Shown piece after piece: positions 7,664-12,102 of a stretch of 12,102 nt of DNA. The translations under genes were made by a program, and so were the position numbers. The notes under the pieces were generated by a model. The model had not been told where the DNA came from and did no database searches. It was given only the letters and a program-made list of their open reading frames with translations. Origin of the DNA: an uncultured Spartobacteria bacterium. Its GTDB lineage: Bacteria > Verrucomicrobiota > Verrucomicrobiia > Chthoniobacterales > JAATET01. Numbering within the stretch: position 1 is the first letter of the stretch; each line of letters begins with the position of its first letter. Where the stretch lies: NCBI GenBank assembly GCA_937901895.1, contig CALGTD010000141.1, positions 1-12,102 on the forward strand, written 5' to 3'.

Positions 7664-8128
7664 TCAGGCGCAGACCGCACCGCGGAGGATGGAAGCCTGA
7701 TACGGCGACGGAGTCGGCGTCGGGGTCGGGAACCTTGCGACCTCCTTCTGCATCTGACTCTGAACCTTGGCAATCTTCTTGTCCGTCATGCCGGCCTTGG
7801 GACCGATCTTCTTCACGATCTTGCTCAGATCCGAACCCAGCAGGGAAGCCTGCCGCTTGCCCGTTTCCGTTCCCTGAACGATCGGGAACTTCTTGAGTGC
7901 CGTCTTGAAATACTTGTTGGTCTTCTTCGGGTCCAGCTTCGTCAACTTCTTGGCAAGATTCTTCGTCTTGCCAAAGGGAGCGGCCCGATTGGGAAGCTTC
8001 TTGAGCTGTTTCCAGAATTTCTGAATTTTCTGCTTCTGCGCTTTGGAAGAGGCTGCTTCCGCCGTGACCGGCGAGAAGGAAACCGCAACCGCGAAAGCCA
8101 TCAGGCACGCACCGATTTTTCTGATCAT
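7664..8128 (-). CDS. Secreted lysine-rich basic protein, function unknown
   Basis: I do not recognise the family. The 154-aa product starts MIRKIGACLM and has a clean signal peptide with an AEA cleavage site after about residue 25. The mature part of about 129 residues has 27 lysines and only about five acidic residues, so it is strongly cationic, and looks helical (KFWKQLKKLP, KTKNLAKKLTKL). Near the end is a Pro-Thr run PTPTPTPSP, then a short tail with a Cys as the penultimate residue. There is no C-terminal membrane helix, so it is not an evident exosortase substrate. A start further upstream is open in frame but would put 26 residues ahead of the signal peptide, so I reject it. It is transcribed alone, with its own terminator and a candidate sigma-54 promoter. 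Binding an acidic exopolysaccharide is a guess. Confidence 0.8.
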   Translation of the reverse strand: MIRKIGACLMAFAVAVSFSPVTAEAASSKAQKQKIQKFWKQLKKLPNRAAPFGKTKNLAKKLTKLDPKKTNKYFKTALKKFPIVQGTETGKRQASLLGSDLSKIVKKIGPKAGMTDKKIAKVQSQMQKEVARFPTPTPTPSPYQASILRGAVCA

Positions 8129-8164
8129 GGTCTGCTTTCTGTAGGTTAGGTCAATTTGTTCCCC

Positions 8165-8184
8165 CGCGGAGAACGTTCGCGGAG
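8165..8184. repeat. CGCGGAG direct repeats around AACGTT
   Basis: CGCGGAG occurs at 8165-8171 and 8178-8184, separated by the palindrome AACGTT. The region can also fold as CCGCG/CGCGG. It overlaps the expected transcription start of the sigma-54 candidate, so it could be an operator or a 5-prime UTR hairpin. Chance is not excluded. Confidence 0.3.
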
Positions 8185-8189
8185 TATTC

Positions 8190-8205
8190 AGCCGATCTCG
8201 TGCCA
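8190..8205 (-). promoter_or_regulatory. Candidate sigma-54 (-24/-12) promoter
   Basis: The minus strand reads TGGCACG-AGAT-CGGCT. The -24 half matches the TGGCACG consensus at all seven positions, and the -12 half keeps the GC at the exact required spacing plus the following T, but has CG where TT is preferred. The predicted start would be near 8179, giving an untranslated leader of about 50 nt before the ATG at 8128. A sigma-54 system would need an enhancer-binding activator, not in this window. Confidence 0.5.
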
Positions 8206-8249
8206 AAGCAACCCTTTTTTCCGTTTCGTGAAAGAAATTTGCGAAGTGG

Positions 8250-9494
8250 TCACAGGATCATGCCGCCGGCGACGGTTTCGTTCGTTCCGGGGTGGATGAG
8301 CACAAAGGATCCGGTCGTGCGATTGCGGCGGTAGGAATCGTGGATCAGCGGGACCGCGGTGCGCAGAACGATGCGGCCGATATCGTTCATTGCAAGGGAC
8401 TGGATGCCCTCCTGCTTGTGGAGCGTATTGATGTCCACGAGATAGCGGACGTCCTTCACGACCGCCTGCGTTTCGCGGGTCGTGTGGCGGAGGATGTATT
8501 TGCCCCGCTCGGCCATCGGCGTTTGCGAAAACCAGCAGACCATCGCCTCGATGTCCTGGGACACCTTCGGCGGATTGTTCGCCTTCACGATCATGTCGCC
8601 GCGCGAGATGTCGATTTCGTTCTCGAGAGTGAGCGCGACGGACTGCGGAGCGAACGCCTCGTTCAGCGTCCTGCCGTCGAAGTGAATTTCCTTGACTTTT
8701 GTCTGAAAGCCCGATGGCAGCACGGTGACCTCATCGCCGGGCTTGAACACGCCGCCCGCGACGCGGCCCGCGTAGCCGCGGAAGTCGTGAAACTCGTTCG
8801 ACAGCGGTCGAATGACCCACTGCACCGGAAAGCGCGCGTCGACATGGTTGTGCTCGCCGCCGACGTAAACCGTCTCGAGGTGGTAGAGCAGCGACGGTCC
8901 CTGATACCACGGCATCGCGTCGGATTTCTCGACGACGTTGTCGCCGTTGAGCGCGCTGATCGGGATCGTCGTGATGTCGACGAGGTTGTCGAGGCGCGAG
9001 GCGAAGGCCTTGTAGTCGTCGACGATCCGATTGTAGACCTCCTCGCTGTAATCCACGAGGTCCATCTTGTTGATCGCGACGACGACGTGCTGGATGCGCA
9101 GGAGATCGGCGATGAACGAATGCCGCTTCGTCTGCTCAATGACGCCCTTGCGCGCGTCGACAAGGATGATTGCAAGGTTCGCCGTCGATGCGCCGGTCAC
9201 CATGTTGCGCGTGTATTGGACGTGCCCCGGGGTGTCGGCGATGATGAACTTCCGCCGCGGCGTGGCGAAATAGCGATACGCCACATCGATCGTGATGCCC
9301 TGCTCGCGCTCAGCCTTGAGCCCGTCGGTGAGCAGCGCGAGGTTCACGACCGCATCCCCGCGGCGCCTGGAGCTTTCCTCCACGGCCGCGAGCTGGTCCT
9401 CGAAGATGCTCTTGGAATCGTAAAGCAACCGGCCGATGAGCGTGGATTTTCCGTCGTCGACGGAACCGGCGGTGGTGAAGCGAAGAATGTCCAT
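8250..9494 (-). CDS. cysN: Sulfate adenylyltransferase subunit 1 (GTPase)
   Basis: A 414-aa EF-Tu-like GTPase that, with CysD, makes adenylyl sulfate (APS) from ATP and sulfate, GTP hydrolysis driving the reaction. G-motifs: G1 GSVDDGKS (10-17), GITIDVAYRYF (66-76), DTPGH (87-91) and NKMD (142-145), followed by translation-factor-like beta-barrel domains to the end. It lacks a fused CysC domain, consistent with the separate cysC upstream. Slightly shorter than the E. coli protein (475 aa), within the range of other phyla. The ATG at 9494 begins MDILRFTTAGSVDDGKST, the usual CysN start. Only 4 bp of ordinary sequence separates the ATG from the inverted-repeat arm; no Shine-Dalgarno is visible. 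It is last in the operon; I see no convincing terminator in 8206-8249. Confidence 0.97.
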   Translation of the reverse strand: MDILRFTTAGSVDDGKSTLIGRLLYDSKSIFEDQLAAVEESSRRRGDAVVNLALLTDGLKAEREQGITIDVAYRYFATPRRKFIIADTPGHVQYTRNMVTGASTANLAIILVDARKGVIEQTKRHSFIADLLRIQHVVVAINKMDLVDYSEEVYNRIVDDYKAFASRLDNLVDITTIPISALNGDNVVEKSDAMPWYQGPSLLYHLETVYVGGEHNHVDARFPVQWVIRPLSNEFHDFRGYAGRVAGGVFKPGDEVTVLPSGFQTKVKEIHFDGRTLNEAFAPQSVALTLENEIDISRGDMIVKANNPPKVSQDIEAMVCWFSQTPMAERGKYILRHTTRETQAVVKDVRYLVDINTLHKQEGIQSLAMNDIGRIVLRTAVPLIHDSYRRNRTTGSFVLIHPGTNETVAGGMIL

Positions 9495-9498
9495 GATA

Positions 9499-9532
9499 GT
9501 CGAAAGTCTAAAGGTCTGAATGTCTAAAGGTC
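9499..9532. repeat. Left inverted-repeat arm flanking the four-helix-bundle gene
   Basis: A 34-bp arm made of 7-8-nt units; GTCTAAAGGTC occurs exactly twice (9506-9516 and 9522-9532). Its reverse complement aligns with the arm at 9900-9933 at roughly 28 of 36 positions with small gaps. Its last two bases are part of the stop codon (TGA, 9531-9533) of the enclosed gene. Confidence 0.85.
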
Positions 9533-9899
9533 AGCGCTTGCGCAGGTGGTTGAGCAAAGCACCGATTGCCCGACTGAGAGCTTCCGCCTCGGCACGCATG
9601 GAAGCGGCAGGTTCCGCCTCGATAAACCCGAGGACCTCGAGCAGATGGAGCATGCTCCGCACTTCGCCGTTGGAACCTTTCGCGTTGTCGAGAAAGCGGG
9701 CGAAGTCCGCGTCGGTGGACCGCTCGAATCCCTCCGCAATATTGTTCATTACAGAGACGGCGGCGCGCTGGAGCTGATCCCTCAATCCAAAATCCGCGGT
9801 CAGAGCCGGAGACTCCCGCACCACACGATAAACCCTGCAAGCCTGTGAGCGTGCCTTCTGCCAGATCGACAAATCCTCGAAACGATCAACCGTTGGCAT
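9531..9899 (-). CDS. Four-helix-bundle protein (23S rRNA intervening-sequence protein family)
   Basis: A 122-aa soluble protein of the S23/IVP family (TIGR02436, PF05635), which also includes the Avd protein of diversity-generating retroelements. Family signatures are complete: FEDLSIWQKAR near the start (residues about 7-17), FGLRDQLQRAAVSVMNNIAEGFER in the middle (written here as one known block of the family, about 37-60) and FLDNAKGSNGEVRSMLHLLE later. Usual length is about 120 aa, so it is intact. Its biochemical role is unknown; Avd forms a basic pentamer that binds RNA and reverse transcriptase, but no reverse transcriptase or repeat pair is seen here. I chose ATG 9899 (MPTVDRFEDL), with AAGG nine bases upstream inside the repeat arm; an upstream in-frame ATG at 9944 would overlap cysD. 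It sits in the cys operon between inverted repeats and is unlikely to take part in sulfate activation. Confidence 0.93.
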   Translation of the reverse strand: MPTVDRFEDLSIWQKARSQACRVYRVVRESPALTADFGLRDQLQRAAVSVMNNIAEGFERSTDADFARFLDNAKGSNGEVRSMLHLLEVLGFIEAEPAASMRAEAEALSRAIGALLNHLRKR

Positions 9900-9933
9900 G
9901 ACTTTAGACCTTGAGACTTTTAGACCTTCCGAC
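9900..9933. repeat. Right inverted-repeat arm flanking the four-helix-bundle gene
   Basis: A 34-bp arm with GACTTTAGACC (9900-9910) and GACTTTTAGACC (9915-9926), the near mirror of the arm at 9499-9532. It begins on the base next to the ATG of the enclosed gene and supplies its AAGG ribosome site. The 10-mer GACTTTAGAC recurs exactly at 10933-10942. Confidence 0.85.
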
Positions 9934-9940
9934 CCGGGAC

Positions 9941-10846
9941 TCAAAAATATCCCTCCCGCTTGCGGTCTTCCATTGCGGTCTCGGAGCGCTTGTCGTCGGC
10001 GCGGGTGCCTCGCTCGGTCTGACGGGAGGCGGCCACCTCGTCGATGATGTCCTGCAACGTGGAGGCGCGGGATTCCACCGCTCCGGTGCAGGTGGCGTCG
10101 CCGATCGTGCGGAATCGGACGATCTTCCTTTCGATCTTCTCCGTCGGCTGGACGGTGACGAATTCACTCACCGCGAGCAGGCTGCCGTTGCGCTCGAACA
10201 CCTCGCGCTCGTGCGAGAAATAGAGGCCCGGCAGCTCGATGCCCTCGCGCTGGATGTAGAGCCAGACATCCATCTCGGTGAAGTTCGAGAGCGGAAACAC
10301 GCGGAAGTGCTCGCCCTCGTGCTTGCGGCCGTTGAAGAGGTTCCACAGCTCGGGCCGCTGGTTCTTCGGATCCCACTGGCCGAACTCGTCGCGGTGCGAG
10401 AAGAAACGCTCCTTCGCGCGCGCCTTCTCCTCGTCGCGGCGGCCGCCACCAAGGCAGGCGTCGAACTGATGCTCCTCGATCGTGTCGAGCAGGGTGACCG
10501 TCTGGAGCTTGTTGCGCGAGGCGTTGATGCCCTTTTCCTCCACGACGCGCCCCTTGTCGATCGACTCCTGCACCGAGCCGACCACGAGATCCGCGCCGAG
10601 CTTCTCCACGTAGGCGTCGCGATATGCGATCGTCTCGGGGAAGTTGTGACCGGTGTCCACGTGAACGAGCGGAAACGGGATCTTCGCAGGCCAGAACGCC
10701 TTGCGCGCGAGGTGCGCCATCACGATGGAGTCCTTGCCGCCGGAGAAAAGCAGCGCCGGTTTGCGGAACTGCGCCGCCGTTTCGCGGAGCACGAAAATCG
10801 CCTCGGCTTCGAGTTGATCGAGATGGCTTAAATTGTAGTCAGGCAT
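9941..10846 (-). CDS. cysD: Sulfate adenylyltransferase subunit 2 (PP-loop ATPase)
   Basis: A 301-aa catalytic subunit of ATP sulfurylase, partner of CysN, in the cytoplasm. The PP-loop SGGKDS is at residues 35-40, after the family's LDQLEAEAIFVLRE start; DTGHNFPET follows at 64-72. The C-terminal part has FRTIGDATCTGAVESRA and ends MEDRKREGYF, the standard CysD ending. Length equals the usual 302 aa. The ATG at 10846 gives MPDYNLSHLD. It lies 90 bp after cysC and 41 bp before the four-helix-bundle gene, both gaps filled mostly by repeats. No Shine-Dalgarno precedes it, because the repeat foldback occupies that place. Confidence 0.97.
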   Translation of the reverse strand: MPDYNLSHLDQLEAEAIFVLRETAAQFRKPALLFSGGKDSIVMAHLARKAFWPAKIPFPLVHVDTGHNFPETIAYRDAYVEKLGADLVVGSVQESIDKGRVVEEKGINASRNKLQTVTLLDTIEEHQFDACLGGGRRDEEKARAKERFFSHRDEFGQWDPKNQRPELWNLFNGRKHEGEHFRVFPLSNFTEMDVWLYIQREGIELPGLYFSHEREVFERNGSLLAVSEFVTVQPTEKIERKIVRFRTIGDATCTGAVESRASTLQDIIDEVAASRQTERGTRADDKRSETAMEDRKREGYF

Positions 10847-10862
10847 GATGATTCGATCGAAG

Positions 10863-10942
10863 GTCGGAAAGTCGAAGGTCCAAAGTCCGAATCTCGCGAC
10901 CCCCGGCCGCCTGTCCGACTTTCAGGCCTTCAGACTTTAGAC
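10863..10942. repeat. ORF-less foldback of the same repeat family in the cysC-cysD gap
   Basis: Two arms, 10863-10890 and 10913-10942, are imperfect reverse complements (about 23 of 30 aligned positions) around a 22-bp GC-rich centre. They are built of the same 7-8-nt units as the arms around the four-helix-bundle gene (GACTTT, GACCTTC) and share the exact 10-mer GACTTTAGAC with 9900-9909. The right arm reaches into the end of cysC: its TAA stop (10937-10939) lies within the repeat. This resembles a MITE or REPIN-like non-coding relative. Confidence 0.8.
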
Positions 10943-11539
10943 TGGCGCAAAGCGCTCACGCAGAAATGCGACCAATCGAGCCGTGCATTCCTCCACACTC
11001 GCCGCGGCGGTGTCCAGCACAAGATGCGGCATAGCAGGTTCTTCGAAGCTGCTGTCGCGCCCGGTGAAGTGTTTCACCCCGCCGTCGGCGGCCTTTTTGT
11101 AGAGCCCCTTCGGGTCGCGCTCGGCGCACAGCTCGAACGGCGCCTTCACATAAATCTCGCAGTAGCGGTCGCCCACGATCTCCCGCGCCATCGCGCGGAA
11201 TTCCTCGCGAGGGGTGATGAGCGAGACCAGCGTGATCACGCCCTGCCCGGCAACGAGCTTCGCCACCTCCGCCACGCGGCGGATGTTCTCCCGCCGGTCG
11301 TCATCGGAAAATCCGAGGTTCCGGTTCAATCCGCTGCGCAGGTTGTCGCCGTCGAGGATCATCGTGAACCGCCCCTCGCCATGCAGCACACGCTCCGCCG
11401 CGTTCGCGATGGTCGATTTCCCGGAGCCAGACAGACCAATCATCCACGCCACGACGCCCCGCTGACCGAGCAGCCGTTCCTTTTCCTCCGGCTGCAAGAA
11501 GCGATGGAACTCGGTGTGGATGTTTTCGGGAATCGACAT
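10937..11539 (-). CDS. cysC: Adenylylsulfate (APS) kinase
   Basis: A 200-aa cytoplasmic kinase converting APS to PAPS with ATP. The Walker A GLSGSGKST is at residues 35-43; the APS-binding stretch DGDNLRSGLN is at 63-72, followed by DDDRRENIRRVAEVAKL; KAPFELCAERDPKGLYKKA and the lid-type loop VKHFTGRDSSFEEP complete the family pattern. Usual length is about 200 aa. It is separate, not fused to CysN, and is first in the operon cysC-cysD-four-helix gene-cysN. The ATG at 11539 gives MSIPENIHTEF; no clear Shine-Dalgarno. PAPS feeds either assimilation (needing CysH, not seen) or sulfotransferases. The stop codon and the following bases come from the repeat foldback. Confidence 0.97.
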   Translation of the reverse strand: MSIPENIHTEFHRFLQPEEKERLLGQRGVVAWMIGLSGSGKSTIANAAERVLHGEGRFTMILDGDNLRSGLNRNLGFSDDDRRENIRRVAEVAKLVAGQGVITLVSLITPREEFRAMAREIVGDRYCEIYVKAPFELCAERDPKGLYKKAADGGVKHFTGRDSSFEEPAMPHLVLDTAAASVEECTARLVAFLRERFAPV

Positions 11540-11682
11540 GGAGCCGGCATCTCACGCGAAGAACGCATGCGACGCAAAGCGAAAGTGGGTCGGCGGCAAC
11601 GCGACAGGCGTCGCCTCCATTCACCAGGTTGCAGGCGGAGTGCAAGGATGGCCGGCGATTCGAAACACCCCGACCACGTAAC

Positions 11683-11698
11683 CCCGCCGGATGGCGGG
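11683..11698 (-). terminator. Weak hairpin after the 60-aa protein gene
   Basis: CCCGCC-GGAT-GGCGGG forms a 6-bp GC stem 6 bp past the stop codon at 11705 on the minus strand. No T-run follows, so intrinsic termination is doubtful. The rest of the 165-bp spacer before cysC (11540-11682) shows no convincing promoter, although one for the cys operon is expected there. Confidence 0.3.
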
Positions 11699-11704
11699 AA
11701 TGTC

Positions 11705-11887
11705 CTAACTCCGGCCTCTTCGACGGCGAAGCATCGTCGCAGCCAGCAACAGGACGCCCAACCCGATCGGCAGCGCATAACCCTGCGACACGCCGTCATC
11801 AGCACCCTGCGGAGAAGCGGCCATCGCCTCGCAGAGAGACAACGCCGCCACGCTCAATCCCACCCAGTAATCACGCACCTTGATCAT
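11705..11887 (-). CDS. Tiny secreted protein with exosortase-like C-terminal tail
   Basis: A 60-aa product. Residues 1-23 form a signal peptide (MIKVRDYW then VGLSVAALSL, cleavage likely after AMA). The mature part begins ASPQGADDG and is only about 15 residues before a hydrophobic helix (LPIGLGVLLLAATML) and the tail RRRRGRS. Motif, helix and basic tail is the tripartite plan of PEP-CTERM-type sorting signals, but the motif place reads VSQGYALP rather than VPEP, VPDSG or IPTL. A sorting signal of an undescribed class, or simply a small bitopic membrane protein, are both possible. A Cys at 19 does not form a good lipobox. The ATG at 11887 is preceded by AAAGGA at very close spacing. It stands alone, upstream of cysC on the same strand. 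Confidence 0.6.
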   Translation of the reverse strand: MIKVRDYWVGLSVAALSLCEAMAASPQGADDGVSQGYALPIGLGVLLLAATMLRRRRGRS

Positions 11888-11969
11888 TTCCTTTGGTTCT
11901 ATTCACCCGCGGGCCCGGGGGGATCGCCCTCGCGAGTGAGTGTTCACTGTTGTCCTGCAGGAGAAGAAA

Positions 11970-11985
11970 ATCAAGCGACATGCCA
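11970..11985 (-). promoter_or_regulatory. Second sigma-54-like site, upstream of the 60-aa protein
   Basis: The minus strand reads TGGCATG-TCGC-TTGAT. Six of seven bases match the -24 consensus, and TTG plus the final T match the -12, but the nearly invariant C of GC is an A. It lies about 85-100 bp before the ATG at 11887, implying a leader of about 70 nt. It is weaker than the site at 8190-8205 at the base that matters most. Confidence 0.3.
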
Positions 11986-12001
11986 CGACAGTCCGACGAA
12001 T

Positions 12002-12076
12002 GGGGCAACCGCCCCGCACGCGCCAGGGCAGGCACCATCCCCCAATGCGGAAGTTCCCGTTATCCGGCAACTTCCG
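12002..12076. repeat. Inverted repeats in the right-edge non-coding region
   Basis: GGGGC-AACC-GCCCC (12002-12015) and CGGAAGTT/AACTTCCG (12048-12055 with 12069-12076, 13-nt loop) are perfect short stems. Neither is followed by a T-run. They lie 115 to 190 bp upstream of the 60-aa protein gene, where enhancer-type sites for a sigma-54 activator would be expected; that link is inference. No gene is seen in 11888-12102. Confidence 0.4.
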
Positions 12077-12081
12077 AACGG

Positions 12082-12102
12082 CCCGGAAAAACAAAAACCC
12101 GC
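12082..12102 (-). terminator. Possible right half of a terminator cut by the window edge
   Basis: Read on the minus strand the window begins GCGGG followed by TTTTTGTTTTT, as expected for the closing stem and U-tract of a terminator whose other arm lies beyond 12102. It cannot be tested from this window. Confidence 0.25.

Larger units (their letters stand above)
9499..9933. mobile_element. Putative IVS-like element: four-helix-bundle gene between inverted repeats
   Basis: The 435-bp unit is inverted repeat, gene, inverted repeat, with the arms abutting the start and stop codons. It splits the cysD and cysN genes, which are normally adjacent. The layout recalls the 23S rRNA intervening sequences of Leptospira and Coxiella, which are foldback-ended and often encode this same protein family, but here it is in a protein operon. 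I see no target-site duplication and no transposase, so mobility is inference. Confidence 0.4.

Noticed and set aside
7664..8128. Lysine-rich protein as an exosortase substrate
   Set aside because: The C-terminus has no membrane helix or terminal basic cluster, both needed for such a tail.
8292..9527. A 411-codon plus-strand frame opposite cysN
   Set aside because: Mirror of a strongly conserved GTPase gene; rich in Asp/Val/Arg with no family signature.
9531..9899. Diversity-generating retroelement suggested by the Avd-like protein
   Set aside because: No reverse transcriptase, template repeat or variable repeat is found nearby; the gene is a general member of the four-helix-bundle family.
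11440..11805. A 121-codon minus-strand frame between the 60-aa protein and cysC
   Set aside because: It overlaps both in other frames, and its sequence lacks any coherent domain.
11903..12094. A 63-codon minus-strand frame at the right edge
   Set aside because: It covers the inverted repeats and the sigma-54-like site, has no ribosome site and no recognisable features.

Overview
The window looks like a chromosomal piece of a GC-rich, Gram-negative, exosortase-bearing bacterium. A Verrucomicrobiota member (for example Opitutales) is my best guess; Planctomycetota or another PVC-type lineage is possible. The grounds are an exosortase, a Wza/Wzc export pair, weak or absent Shine-Dalgarno sequences, GTG starts and sortable secreted proteins. 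This is inferred from style, not from a marker gene. No rRNA, tRNA, CRISPR array or classical transposase was found.

Left half (1-8250): an exopolysaccharide/exosortase block. On the minus strand a membrane-anchored TPR protein (943-3006) precedes an exosortase (56-901) with a complete Cys/Arg/His active site. The exosortase stop codon lies inside an 8-bp tandem array at the window edge. Divergent from these is an O-antigen ligase/Wzy-like polymerase (3125-4567, plus). It converges on a two-gene minus-strand operon: a short Wza-type outer-membrane export lipoprotein (6914-7516), then a Wzz/BY-kinase fusion of Wzc type (4702-6909) with a C-terminal tyrosine cluster. Next comes a single-gene unit for a very lysine-rich secreted protein (7664-8128). 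It has a strong intrinsic terminator and a candidate sigma-54 (-24/-12) promoter.

Right half (8250-11539): a sulfate-activation operon on the minus strand, read cysC, cysD, four-helix-bundle gene, cysN. The four-helix-bundle gene (9531-9899, 23S rRNA intervening-sequence protein family) sits exactly between two imperfect 34-bp inverted repeats built of 7-8-nt units. The cysC-cysD gap holds an ORF-less foldback of the same repeat family. This looks like a small mobile or formerly mobile element family using operon gaps as landing sites, and it is the most unusual thing here.

Right edge (11540-12102): a 60-aa protein with a signal peptide, a very short mature part, a membrane helix and an RRRR tail. 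This is the tripartite layout of an exosortase-type substrate but without a motif I recognise. A sigma-54-like site lies upstream of it.

Working together (inference): Wzy polymerises a polysaccharide; Wza and Wzc control its length and export; the exosortase processes C-terminally tagged secreted proteins; and CysC/D/N make APS and PAPS, either for sulfur assimilation or for sulfating the polymer. No glycosyltransferase, flippase or sulfotransferase is in view.
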